Positions 33,176-44,782 are shown, counted from the first letter of the stretch. The stretch is 60,000 bases of DNA from Owenia fusiformis (GCA_903813345.2 CAIIXF020000008.1:35738867-35798866), one strand, 5' to 3'. The notes: generated by a model not told the origin, from the sequence alone. Program-made: numbers and translations.

Positions 33176-36100
33176 TCAGTAACCCCAGGGGACAGTACAA
33201 AAATTTTCAACTATCTTCCTTTTGTCAAAGTTAAATCTATAGCGCTTATTTTGTTCTACAGTTCTGAGGGAAACGTCGGCAAAGTGCCTTCTTATTTGGG
33301 GGTTGACCACGTTCAAATGGGGGGCCGTATTCTCATTTTGCACAAAGGCCCTCATACTGTCCATGTTAATTACTTCGCTGGCCCGTACGTTCAAGGTGAA
33401 ACCCTTGCACTTTACAACTTCGGCACCCTTGACTGTCTTATAGCAATAATTTTTCGGGGCCAGTGCGATAAACTCGACGATGTGGTCGTCGTCATCTAGC
33501 TCATTGGTCATCTGCCCCAGAAAGTCACCAATGTCTAGATCCAGATGCTTGTTTTCTTCCGTCTCTATGTAGACGCACGAGTCGGTATCGAAATAGCATA
33601 CGCTGTCTTGCAGTTTGTCCAAAAACGAGTACAGATGCACCCGAGCGTGACTTGTTGTCATTGCGGCGATGACAACCGACGCAAAATCAAGCTCACGCTC
33701 GAACGACTCGGCTTCCACATAGTCCAACTGAACCATGTCGTCGGTTACAAAGTTCACATCTTTCACGGTATATTGGGGTCCGTGGACATAACGCAGCAGC
33801 TCCTCCCGGTCCTTTACGTACACGGTCTGCTTCATCTCGGGGTTCTGGCCAAATTTACCTGGAACAACAACGAAAAAAACACTTGTCACGCCAGCCGTCA
33901 ACAACAACAACGACAACAACAATTTGTCTTACTGATTTCGAGATCGCATTACAACTAAGGTGCTCCGTCCCCACTTACCCCAGAAGCTATTTAGCTTGTT
34001 CTTTGCCACAAAGCGACGACCAGGGTTATGGGCTATCTTTGTAGGATCCATGAGGACACCCTCGTTTTCGAGATACCGGGCCACATATTCACGGCGTTTA
34101 GTTTCGTCCTCTCCTACCCAAGACGGCCAACCGGATGCTTCTTGCTTGTCCCGGACCCACTGGTCGATGTACCCCGTGAAGAGACCACCTTCGCGGGTCT
34201 GCTTATCGTACAAATCTGATTTGGGGAAGTCCCAGTATTCATAAACCTGTAGAATTTTGTAGCCCTTCTCCAGAGCCAGATGTAACTCCGGTGTGCAGAA
34301 AACACCCTTGAACGCACGCTGGGGTTCCGAGTGGTTACAGTTGTCCGCAGGCTTTAGGGTGGCGCATTCTACGCAGAGGGGAAACAGGAGGCGACCATCG
34401 ATCGTCTTGGGTAGTACACCAAACAGTAGACCTCGGGGTGCCACGACCTAAACAAAGACATTTGCACTATAATTTATTTTCAACAGCGAACAACTGACTA
34501 ACTGAGTGATACACCGGCTGGCTAACATACACACCATCCGACCGATTGACCGACTGACCATATTTACCTTGCAGGAGACAAGTCCAAAAACTGTCGTTAT
34601 GTCGAGCGCATCATCTATCTCGCTTCCGTACACAATACTCGGATGACCAACGGGGTATCTGCAAAAAAAAAGGATGCATCATATGTTTCGCTCCAAAGAA
34701 TCATATTGCCTTGGCCAATCCAGATTAGCGAGAGAACGGCTAAATCGATATTGTCAACTGACGATCAAACTTACCGCTTGTACTTATTCGTGAACGGGTA
34801 CAAAGAAGTGATGTCAATGTATTTGATCTTCATTCCCTGGAATAAAAATAGTGTTACATTTACCATAGTCTTCTGAGTCGTGTGATGTTGTTGTTACTTT
34901 AAAGTACAGCTTTTCCGAAGGTAACGGTGAGTGTCAGTTTATTGACATACTTACAGGCTGACATTTGACATAGAGGCGGCTTGGCGAAACTCGACCCCCT
35001 TTGAAGGCATCCCTCGGTGCGAGGACGTCTGGAAATTCTAACCCCTTAAGGTATCCATCCATCTGGGGATTCGCCTTTCGAGCTGCGGCAAACTCGCAAC
35101 CCCACACACTAGTGACATTGTACCCCCAACTTTCCAGAGTCCTAACGAATGAATAAATGGCTGTTATAAACAACTTGACAGTATTTATGTGGACGTGTCG
35201 ACTACAATCTCGCATTTAATTGCCAAGAAATTTTTCGCTAGAGTACTTACATTTGTTTTCGCAGGGTGTCTTGGTAACGCTCGTCCATAGTTTTACCCAG
35301 GAACTCGAGCTCTCTATCGGCGATACAAGTGTGACCGTGAAACACACACTGGAAAATGTCAATGGTGATTGACGCAATCGTAGTTTAATAATATAGTGTT
35401 ACAAATAATGATAACGAGTCGCAAGTGAACGGCAGGAAATCAAAAGACATCGATAATACCGACAACAATAGCCGGAATAACCCTACACACTTACCCCATA
35501 GTATTCGACGACATCCCGCGTCATGGTACCGTCAGGCGCTAACTTTACCATATCGAGGTGGTAGCGACCCACCGGGACCTCCCCACCATTGACTGCTGTT
35601 CTGTATGATTCACCGTACTGATAACCACGCCAAGCGGCATATTCAAGCATTTCTCTGGAGTAGCGGCGCTTCGGTTTGTACCCTGTAATAGATGTATATT
35701 GTGTACTTGAAGCCTCGGTATTAGGTTGAGTGTATTGTACTGCTCAGGAGCTATAAGTAATAATACATAGACAAGTTTTGGTTGAACACATACCTCGAGA
35801 AGGAATAATGGCGATGGTGTCCTTTTTCATGAAAAGAGCCCGGTACACTAGGCTACACGCCGACGGTATGGTGCAGGCTATTTCTAGTGGGTTCAAACCT
35901 GTGCTAGCTCGAAATGCCCCAATGAATTTCAGCACACCCTGTCTCAATACGGCCACATCAGTAACGCAGTAGCTCTCTGGAAAAGAAAAATTGCCCAAAT
36001 TGGATACATACAGGTGTGCAGAGACCCAGTCTCTTGGTTTGGATTTAACTAGTACATTTTCTAGTCGGTGGGACGCACACACACACACACACACAGAAAC

Positions 36101-39100
36101 ACACAGACACACGCGCCACAGTTGACATTTTATATTTTACCTAATTCCCGCCTAAAGGACCACGGTTGTTGCTCAGCCTCCAGCAAAAGGTTGGTGTCTC
36201 TGTACCATTTCACGAAATTGGTTTTGTTTGGAGCGCTCATACCGTCGACATCGTAATAGTGCAAGTCGGGGAGTTTACATTCGGCATATTGGTAGTTTTC
36301 CACCCTATTGAACTTGTGGGGGAACGTTCCTGGAGTGTAAAGATATTTTTAATTTGCCTGGGTGTGCATGGCAGACACTGGCCGAGTGGCTCGCGTCATG
36401 TCATCTGAAATGTATATCCACCATTATTAAACCATTAAAGTTAAACATACCTTTTTTCGTCTCACCCAACCCAAAACATTTGTTGAATGCTGACAGAGGA
36501 AGCTGTATGAACGCCAGGCTACATTTGACGCTGACGCCACTCACATTGTCTTTCAACAACAGTACTTGCGATCCATTTCTCACGATGGTTGGAATACCCA
36601 TCTTACCCAACCCGACCGCGTGGGGTTGACTGCTATTTTCGTATATCCATTTTAACAGGAAGTACGAGTCGTACCCTACACAGTGAAAAGTAAAGCAGCT
36701 GTAAAAACACTCTTGGTTATACACACACACACACACACACACATACACACACACAGACACACGCACACACACCAACCACAACTAAGTAGTACTACTTATT
36801 AAACAAACATTTATAACATTTTTGTAGTATATGAACGTACCTTTAAAATTATGGGCCACGCCCAAATATGTCCTATGCTCCGGTTTGAATAACCACATAC
36901 AAAAGTCTGTGGTACAGTCATCCCCAAAGAACACCATCTGTCTAGTACCACATTTGACACAAAACTGATCATCAGGGGCTCTATATTCCTTATCGAGACA
37001 ATGTTTAATGCAACACTTTTGAGCCACAATTAAGTTCGGTTCGTGTAGCTGCGTCGCGTTGTCACACCGTGTCTCAATATCGAAGAATATGTAACCCTGG
37101 AGCCCTTTTGACTTTCTATTTCCAGACTGGTCACCGTTGATAGGTTCTAAAATGTAACAGAAACTTGTCCAATAGAGACAGAAAACACAACATTGTCAGT
37201 AGACCATCGGGAATCGAGGAAATAACACCCTTATTATACCCGAACCATATAAACCCACCAGTGAATGTCGCCTGAATACATACCCCCGAAATCGTGAACA
37301 TCGACACCCTGGGACTCATCATCACTCTCGTCGCTGTCATGTACAATCGCACCACCTCGCTGCGACTCGAAATATGCTTCACTCTGCCTTTTTAGATCGG
37401 TACGCTGTTGCACAAAGCATCTGTGTTCGGCTTGTACCTTTTTCTTGCATATTTTACACACACGGTCGTAGCAGCGGTGTCCAACGGTCTGGCGTTTACC
37501 CGTCGCCTCGTTGACTTCTCGTTCTGTTCTACTAGCTACACAGTGACAACGATCGCAGTAAAACACGACGTTACACTTTGCCTTCCCGGTCAATTCAGAC
37601 GGCCTCTTGTGGTTGAGCAGACACTGCCGACCCGTAAAATGAAGACCGCATTCTGGGCAGTGGAACTCCTTGGAGACAGAACGACCCCTACATTCTGCAC
37701 TCGTGACCTCGCAATACCGACATATCCCTAGGCATCGATGGTTTACTGGCTTGTTGTAACCATCGTTACATTCGAAACAGTAATACCGACTCTTGAACAA
37801 CCCCACGAGGTTTTTCATGACTGCGACGTGTTGGTCGTAGTGGTAGAGGTATATGTGCTGAGTAGGGTCTTCTAAGGCTGGAGCTCCTTTGAAGATCTGA
37901 AAAAAATAAAAATAAATAAAACACAAATCTCACGAGAATTAGGTGACAAAATAAGGCCTCAAACAAGTCCACCATTTAGGGCCAGAATTTAGATTGTATA
38001 CACAGGAGTAGAATTTCGAACATGTAGAGTCGGACTTTCATTTATTTAGAGTAAGAATTTCGGTCATGTAGGACCAGACTTTTGAGCATATAGGGTCAGA
38101 CATTCGTTCATGTAGAGACAGAATTACGGAGTGTAGTACACGGTTGAAGCGTTAGCCTATTTAAACCATTTTTATATTTGTACACTTACCGGCGTTTTAC
38201 TGCTGTCTTCCCCGAACACGTATATTTGATACGTATTGGCTAAGAATGTCTGGAAACTTGCAAGGTGTTCCATGTTGCATAATTCCTCTTCACGAGGTAG
38301 AGGGGTCTGAGAGTCCGCGTGAAGTTTCGAGGCCAATCGAGTTTGTTCCAAGCGACCGTGTCGTACACTATTCCACAATGCTTTTTGTTCGGGGGTCCGT
38401 TGTCCAGGTTCAAGGGCCGTGAATTTGCGCCATTCGATAGCAGTTACTATCGCGCGTGCCAGGCACAAATTATCCGTGTTTTGAATCTCGATCACACATC
38501 GCGATTGACGAGCAAATTTATGGAAGTCGCGGGCATTGTAGAGACCAAATACAGGGCTACGTACAATGATAACATTAAATACAAAAGTGTCAGTCAGAAG
38601 AACCTCATGATTGCTTTGAATAATAGCCTCAATCATGTCCAGGAGGCGACCGGCCGTCAGTTCGTGTTTTATCAGCAAAGGCGTATTAAGAGGCTCCCTA
38701 AACGACTCATTGTCAACGTGAAATCGCACATAGTCTGTATCATCGACATCAGCTAGCAGTTCGCTGAAAATGATGTGGTTAAAGAGCCGATGCAAATGCT
38801 CTAACAATTCCGGAAATGAGAGAAATTCGGGTATTCTTAACCGATACGCGTGGTTTACTTCATCCACGTTCAAACCCCTGTGATGTCTGTTGGAAACGCC
38901 GGTTTTTTCGTAAAAGTCAGTAATGGGGCGGTCTCGCACGGGGGCGTCATCACCATCGATGGTGTTGTGTTCGGCGGTTTCGTCGTCGTCGTCGTCGCCA
39001 GGTACCTCGAGGCGTATATGGTCAGTCTCTTCAGAATCTGAATTTTCGCTGTCACCCGGATGTTCAATTTGAATGTAGCCCTCGGGGTCGCTATTTCCGG

Positions 39101-39878
39101 TTCGCGCGTCTGACTGGCGTGGCCGAACCTTGCTGTCAGCTGGACCGTCAAAACGACCGCGACCTATCTGGTTCCGGTACCCCCTGGCCTGCCTATATTC
39201 CCTAATTGTCCTATTAATGTAGTGTTTTGGAAGAGAATTATGAATGGCCAGTTGAATTAGTCTAGTAAAGCTGGAGTCAACACGAGTATTAAAGCCGTCA
39301 TCAAAACGGAGCAGTGTTATGTCAATGTCATTTTCAAAGTCGTCCTGTGCAGAACAAAGCTGTGAGTCAGTGTCGTCAAAGTCAAAAAGCATAGCGTCCG
39401 ACACGTCGTGAACGTCCTCCGGTATTTGACTAGACCCCCACGCAACCTCCTCCTGTAGAGTATGAAAAAAAGATAAGAGTATAATTTGAATGTATTAAAA
39501 AACAACCAGCACACTAAATATAAGTCGAAAATAAATCTCAATAAAGCATAATTCTCTCTAGTGAGTTGCTGTTTACAATTTTCAGGCGAATCGACCTTGG
39601 CTAAATCTACATGGCCGTCACCGTACCCACAAACGCCCACATACCCCGGGCGCCCGTATACCCCTGGACGCCCGCATACCCACGAACGCCCGCATACTTA
39701 AGGACGCCCACACACCTACAGACCACAAAATACTTACAATCACGTTTTTGATGCGAAGCATAAGCCATCGTATGAACAAGGCTCGCTCACAATTCTCCAA
39801 CTCATGACGGCGAATAAAATCATTAAGCTGGCTCAAGTTATCCATCTCGTTCAATTGATCCATCACGAAAGAATCCAT
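33176..39878 (-). CDS. Protein-primed DNA polymerase B, 14 exons, about 1,565 aa
   Basis: Exons: 39878-39738, 39452-38190, 37896-37284, 37146-36841, 36675-36451, 36329-36141, 35976-35794, 35682-35495, 35348-35251, 35141-34955, 34836-34775, 34658-34568, 34447-33979, 33858-33176. They total 4,698 nt with every phase matching and GT-AG borders throughout. Start ATG at 39878 (an in-frame ATG lies 9 codons earlier). The first 670 residues are an N-terminal extension with acidic stretches, NTDNLCLARAIVTA, and a Cys/His-rich region in exon 3 (CFECNDGY, CRYCEVT, CPECGLHF, CDRCHC, CKICKKK). Exonuclease motifs: FFDIETR (exon 4), AHNFKG/YDSY (exons 4-5) and SYCVTDV (exon 7). Polymerase motifs: A, YIDITSLYP (exon 11); B, AKNKLNSFWG (exon 13); C, CYFDTDS (exon 14). 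It replicates the element by protein priming. No lesion seen. Confidence 0.93.
36076..36096. repeat. (CA)n microsatellite in a PolB intron
   Basis: Perfect CA repeat in the intron between exons 6 and 7 of the polymerase gene. A second, longer one lies at 36721-36775 in the intron between exons 4 and 5. Confidence 0.8.
36721..36775. repeat. (CA)n microsatellite in a PolB intron
   Basis: Slightly interrupted CA repeat between polymerase exons 4 and 5. Confidence 0.8.
37978..38130. repeat. Degenerate tandem repeat in PolB intron 2
   Basis: Four to five units of about 28-30 bp around GGGCCAGAATTTAG, AGAGTCGGACTTTC, GGACCAGACTTTTG and GGGTCAGACATTCG, each with a CATGTAG-like spacer. It lies entirely in the intron between exons 2 and 3. 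Confidence 0.6.
39630..39715. repeat. Tandem repeat (CGCCCGCATACCC-type) in PolB intron 1
   Basis: Four or five units of about 18-19 bp, such as GGACGCCCGCATACCCAC, GGGCGCCCGTATACCCCT and GGACGCCCACACACC. GC-rich compared with its surroundings; intronic. Confidence 0.65.
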
Positions 39879-40312
39879 TGTTAAACCAACGTTTCCACAA
39901 GTCACTTTGGCTGAAAAGTCTGATCGTCCTAGTTGCTAGAAATACACGACCAATCGGAGCCGGTAGTAGTGAACAAATGTCCACACAGACGTCGCGATGT
40001 ACTTATATACTGGTCTATTTCCGGCGACGTGTAATCGATATAATACCGAACGTAGGGTTGTCGGCGGGTGATTAAGTAAAAGCCACACCGTGTCACGGGT
40101 CGACACAGCCAAATTAATTTGTTATAAACGATCCCAAGTAGCGAGGCAGTAGAGAATTAGTTCCCTCAACCATTAGACAAAATTCGATATCGCACGACAA
40201 CAGCTGGTTTTATCAATTCGATCACAAATTAATTTATTATAAAACTTACCAACTAGCAAAACAGTAAAGAATTGGCTCCTTTGGTCCACGGCAACTAGAG
40301 ATCGTTTGGCAG
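39879..40312. promoter_or_regulatory. Divergent promoter region with a repeated 60-bp block
   Basis: The 434 bp lie between the polymerase (minus) and the 406-aa gene (plus). Two imperfect copies of one block occur in the same direction, at about 40111-40170 and 40226-40285. Each starts AAATTAATTTxTTATAAA and continues to CxxAGTAxAGAATT, with starts 115 bp apart. ATTATAAAA in the second could be a TATA element. The copies look like duplicated promoter or protein-binding units. Confidence 0.5.
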
Positions 40313-41756
40313 GTGATTCTAAATTGGCCGAATAGCAATCTCAGACCCCACTCCCAAGCGTTCTTAACTCGAAACACAACCGCTGGTACACGACTGATAA
40401 GACCACTTTGGCCCGTATCAATCCCAACCCCGCTGCAGAGTGTACCGTGTATAAATAAGGAACAGGGTAGTCATGCTATCAGGTGTTCCACCAAAGACGA
40501 CATAGTCTCACTAGCCAACCTTTTCGAGCGACAGCAAAATCTACAAACACAACTGAACATGTACATGCCGTTCACTCTCAAGATGTGCGCCCTTCAGGCC
40601 GTGGAGAGGGCCGACTTGGTCGGACGACTGAGCAATAGAAGTCTTAGGCTGGTCAATCAGGTGTTGACATTCGAGGTCAATGACCTAGAATTGGACACGA
40701 GTCAGGCAGCAGCCATGGAGATTAGCTTTTACCTATACCCGCCTGCAAATATGTGTGACTGGCGTCTCGCTATACAGGCCGTCACTGGGGTACTCAGCTC
40801 AGATTTAAATGGTCTGAAGCTGACGTACACACTCGTGAGCAACGTTTTGAATGGGGAGGGGATACGACGACGATACAAAAGAAAATTTGTTTCCACTTGC
40901 ATGGGCATGGAGGAATCAAACGACATCCCGGAGGACCAGCATGATGAGGGGGACTGCGATGAGCTCTATTTCAAACTACAGGTGAAGAGCACAACCCGCA
41001 ACAGCTGGGGAACGCACTCCATTGCCAATATACTCCATAGATTAAAGGCCTCGCTGGGGGTACAACTGGCCTGGCCGATGGGTATCAACTGTTGTATACG
41101 TCTAGATGACATGGACTCTCTGGATGAGGATGTTTACAAAGCATTTTCCAAGGGGGTCCGCTCACCGTTGACACAGGTCGCACGAACGGTAATTATTTAT
41201 TTTTGTTCCCCTGTCTTTAAAGCGTTAGAATAAAACCTCGTTAATAAGGGGGAGGGCGATTTTATAATTTTAAACACCAAACTCCGGATGTTTCATTTTG
41301 CATTTAAAGCAACTCTTTCAGATAAAAGCCCGGTTATAGGAAATAGGACTTTACAATTTTAAAATGCAGTACTCTGGATATGTAAATAATTGATTGTGGT
41401 ATTCATTTCAGGCTAATGTAGAAAACCCCCACTTCCTTCACCACTCGTACCTAGAGCTACCCTATACGACCTGTTACAACACAGCCATGGTGAGGTGGGG
41501 CATAGCTTTGGTCCAACTTTGTAACCGGCGAATGCCGACGGCTAGACTCGTGGGGAGGACATTTATTATGCAGCGGTCCCTGTTTGAAAGGGGGTCGAAC
41601 TACGACCGCGAATGTCGGGCGGTGAGGACGATTTATTCGCCGACTTACCGATTGGACCACACAGCCCCGCCTATGTCTTTGATGCAAACGCCGTCATTCG
41701 ATACGGTGGTTAGACACACGCGATGGCGTGTGTATAGAAAGACGATCGAGATGTGA
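40313..41756 (+). CDS. Two-exon protein of unknown function ending inside the right TIR (up to 406 aa)
   Basis: Exon 1 runs to 41188 and exon 2 is 41412-41756, with GTAATT and TTTCAG at the borders of a 223-bp intron and phase 0 kept. The open frame begins with a GTG at 40313, right after a CAG that could be a splice acceptor; the first in-frame ATG is 40559, giving about 324 aa. I recognise no family. Visible features: a helical MYMPFTLKMCALQAVERADL, strand-rich VNQVLTFEVNDLELDTSQ, an acidic loop EESNDIPEDQHDEGDCDEL, and an Arg-rich C-terminus ending RHTRWRVYRKTIEM. The last five codons, including TGA, lie in the right TIR, whose first base is 41743. Transcribed divergently from the polymerase; any replication role is a guess. 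Confidence 0.6.
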
Positions 41757-41796
41757 CTCTTTTCACCAACTAATGTCGACTGGCTTATATCAAGAG

Positions 41797-41804
41797 CTTA
41801 TATA
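41797..41804 (-). promoter_or_regulatory. TATA-like box, inward promoter in right TIR
   Basis: Mirror copy of the left TIR box (CTTATATA on the plus strand). It points toward the 3' end of the convergent 406-aa gene, so transcription from it would be antisense to that gene. Confidence 0.4.
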
Positions 41805-42036
41805 GTGTTGCAACTTATTTACAGGCGTGTATGGGCCCGTTCACCTAGCGAAACCAATCGCGGTATGATGTGTAGTAACCGTGGAGCATTAGTCATTAGA
41901 CGGGATGAGTCGAAGTCAGCCATGCGGCACACCTGCTGGTATCACTTATTTATTTGGAGTCCTACCAAATACTTAGTATAGACAATTGTACATTTTAAAG
42001 TAAAATTGCAATGGTGAAAATAAATATACAAGTTTA

Positions 42037-42837
42037 TTACCAGTCATACGCATCGTCGTTAAAGTATTGACATACAATACAGGATAACAGTCCTTGTTGA
42101 GTCGCGTGATCAAGCGGTAAATAGGCTAGGCAGTTACGGTCCTCTATGGGCAGCTGAGGGAAAAGTGATCGGATATCTTTAAACATCTCGAAAACCTCCT
42201 TGAAAGAAAAGTCCATATGCCAGGTTAAAATTCTGGTACTCTTGCTCCGGTCGTTTTTGGTCGAGGTAAGCATCACGCCTTTGTCATTTTCCCCGAACAC
42301 TCGAAACTCATACCCCAATCCTAAATGATAAAACCTGTCCGGGCGAAACTCGAACGAGGCCAACACATCCGACACGTGCACTCCATCATAGTCAGTAGCA
42401 TCCAAGTATAGAAGCAACGAGCGAAGACCCTTCGGCTCGAAATAGCACTGCACTAGGTAGTCAAACTCTCTGTAAGTCATGATCGCGAATTTACCAGGTT
42501 GAAACTCTGGTAGCATAACCATTCTGGCCCCATGTTGAGCCCACGAATACTCTCTGATAACTACTTTATCCTTTACGCGATAGACGTATCTATTCCCTAC
42601 TTTCAGCATCCAAGGCAAATCTTCCTCAAGTGGTTTCACGATAGAACCAGTCGGTTTATTGAAATCCACCATTGACAAGTGAAATGTAACACACGTGCCA
42701 TTCTCGTCTGCATTTAAGCAGATTCGTTTACAATGCATGTTGATAGCCCTCATAACACCGTATAACTTCTTCTCTCTTAATAACCCCGATACATTTATAA
42801 ATATCGTTTCACACACCACTCGCCGATCAGCCGACAC
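42037..42837 (-). CDS. TIR-encoded protein of unknown function, right copy (266 aa)
   Basis: Second copy of the ORF at 22412-23212, reading inward from the right terminus. Identical except for Lys instead of Ala at codon 24 and Met instead of Arg at codon 29. The same reservations on the start apply: GTG at 42837, frame open upstream with no ATG. The ATG created by the codon-29 change gives this copy an earlier possible AUG start than the left copy, whose first ATG is codon 34. No family recognised, no frame damage. Confidence 0.7.
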   Translation of the reverse strand: MSADRRVVCETIFINVSGLLREKKLYGVMRAINMHCKRICLNADENGTCVTFHLSMVDFNKPTGSIVKPLEEDLPWMLKVGNRYVYRVKDKVVIREYSWAQHGARMVMLPEFQPGKFAIMTYREFDYLVQCYFEPKGLRSLLLYLDATDYDGVHVSDVLASFEFRPDRFYHLGLGYEFRVFGENDKGVMLTSTKNDRSKSTRILTWHMDFSFKEVFEMFKDIRSLFPQLPIEDRNCLAYLPLDHATQQGLLSCIVCQYFNDDAYDW

Positions 42838-42992
42838 GAACCACCGACCACGTAGCCATTTAAAACACTCTCCCTTCTTAGCGGAACAATTTTTAAAATA
42901 AACCCAAGACCCGCCTAGAGTACATCCCCCATCGCGACCACTCAGCCTGAACTACCTCTTAACCCTATCGCCTACCGGGCGACAAGCTGATT

Positions 42993-43200
42993 ACACACTA
43001 GGTCCCCCTACGGGGACCTACTGTGTACTACCCGAGGGCCTACCGTGGACAGGCGTGATAACACAGCAGGCCCCCTACGGGGGCCTACTGTGTACTACAC
43101 GGGACCTACTTTAGGCAGTCAGCCTGATCACACGATAAACCTGTTGCCTACGTAGGGGCCACATCCACAAAGTAGGCCCCCTGCGGGGGCCTACTGTGTG
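42993..43200. promoter_or_regulatory. Three tandem GC-rich hairpins near the right terminus
   Basis: Mirror copies of the left-end palindromes, at 43166-43200, 43061-43093 and 42993-43026. Sequence is unchanged from the left side. Confidence 0.75.
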
Positions 43201-43244
43201 CACTCAGGCGGCACTAAGGCGCCCATACGTGTACCCTGACTACT

Positions 43245-43250
43245 CGTGAA
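43245..43250. repeat. Right target-site duplication CGTGAA
   Basis: Exact copy of 21999-22004, followed by ATAAGGAAAA, which completes the right arm of the host palindrome. Confidence 0.95.
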
Positions 43251-43807
43251 ATAAGGAAAAAAGAAAAATCGTACCATCGACGTTCCGACATTTTGTTACC
43301 GAAACGAACCGTTTCAGCGTAATCGAGCGGATCACCAGTGATCATCAGGTTACTCTACGAATGTATATGATATTGTGACTCATGGTCCTAGACTCTAGTC
43401 CATGCTGCGCTAACCGTAATGCTAAAAAACAGCACTAAGGCTAATGGTACATAATTGTTTGGTTCTGATTCATTTATTTTTTGTAAACCTTTGAAATAAC
43501 GATCCCAAATTTTTAAAAGTCTGTCCTTTTTCAACAAGTCCATGAAATTAAAAAATGATATAAGGGAAAACGACAGGTATAAGGTTTTTGAAGCCGATTC
43601 AGATCAGAATCCAACTAGCCTATTCATAGCATTCATGAGCATCATTTTGATTTAGATGCGTATCGTAACCTAGACGTTAATGAAACCTGCCTTTTGGTAT
43701 ATTATGTTGGTTCACTTAACATGCAAGGACAGACTAACGACACTGGGAGACTATATGCTTAACTAGTGCCTAGGTCACATTTTCTCCGATCACTCGGCCG
43801 GCGCCGA

Positions 43808-44105
43808 TGGTCTAGTTTCTAGATATTTTCTTTGTCTGCACCAACATCCTAGACAGTGAACTTGACGGTGAATTACATAGTTAAACCTACACAAACTCAG
43901 AATGTAGTATACGGTATAACTCGCGGTAAAGGTAAGTTACAACACAAGGAATTGGAATTTGCGTTACAAGTGTTACCCGCGCGTTATACCATATAGTACA
44001 ATTACATTTGGAGTTTGTGTAAGTTTTACTATGAAATTCACCGTCAAGTTCACTGTCTAGGATATTTTTTACAGACATTCACATCAAAAATATCTAAAAA
44101 TTAGA
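43808..44105. repeat. Fold-back MITE-like repeat, about 300 bp
   Basis: CCTAGACAGTGAACTTGACG near 43848 is exactly complemented near 44060. Pairing extends outward (CTAGATATTTTCTTTGTCTG with CAGACATTCACATCAAAAAT in looser form) and inward (ACACAAACTC/GAGTTTGTGT, GGTATAACTCGCG/CGCGTTATACC). Coding potential none; the short ORF at 43887-44078 is a product of the symmetry. Confidence 0.65.
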
Positions 44106-44782
44106 CCAGATCTTTCTGAACTGGATGAAAAGATTAGTTTGCTCAAATTTGATCACTCTCGTGTTGTACCGTACCCAGCGAGTTCAACTGTCACGCTTCA
44201 TTTGGGTACACACCATGTGTAGAACAAAGATGTAAAAAAAATGTATTTTCATATCTAAAATTATTTTTTATTTCAGATATTCTAAAAGATTACATCAATC
44301 TCTATTTTATAAGTTTCATGCATTACATAATAACGCCTCTCTTGAAAATCTGTATTTCAAAATCCTAGTTTAAGTCGATACTATTGTAAAACCATAGAGT
44401 ATGTTTATGTACAGACCACTTTGCAATGAGTATAATATAATTCAACTTTTTTTGTTAGAACATCGTCTTTAAAAATGCCCCGAATAATTTCATATTCTTA
44501 CACGTCATACATAACGTTTTCAAATAACAATTTAACCCAATCTGATTCGCGTTGTTGGAAGTCTAGGAGGCCTGTATAATACTGTATTACATACCTAGCG
44601 AAGCATTTGTATGGAAGTCAATGGGAAAGTTAGCGAGCTATATCCACCGATATTGCCCGATTACCCCGATATAGCCCGCTTACCTCGTTTTGATATTAGA
44701 TTTCTTTAATAACCATGATAATATCATGACGTCACGTCATTGATACAAAGTAACCATGGGAACAAAGGCATGTAATACATCA

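Larger units (their letters stand above)
22005..43244. mobile_element. Maverick/Polinton (adintovirus-like) element, 21.2 kb
   Basis: The element starts with AGTAGTCAGGG and ends with its complement, has 1,502-bp inverted repeats and a CGTGAA duplication. It carries the full Polinton core set: protein-primed DNA polymerase B, chromodomain integrase of the retroviral type, FtsK/HerA-like packaging ATPase, adenain-like cysteine protease, double-jelly-roll major capsid protein and penton-like minor capsid protein. Genes form two convergent blocks (plus 22.4-26.6 kb, minus 28.5-39.9 kb) with a further plus gene at 40.3-41.8 kb. A 1.6-kb insertion at 26861-28475 is not part of the original element. 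Three morphogenesis genes carry one lesion each; the others read open. Confidence 0.97.
41743..43244 (-). repeat. Right terminal inverted repeat, 1,502 bp
   Basis: Mirror image of 22005-23506, with the same length and only three mismatches found (42752, 42767, 42768). The inner edge begins at CGATCG (41743) inside the last codons of the 406-aa gene. It ends ...CTGACTACT directly before the CGTGAA duplication. Confidence 0.95.

Noticed and set aside
33161-34244. Plus-strand ORFs of 60-140 aa over the polymerase exons (also 37408-37731 and 38319-38756)
   Set aside because: They lie opposite exons with clear polymerase motifs and have no recognisable content.
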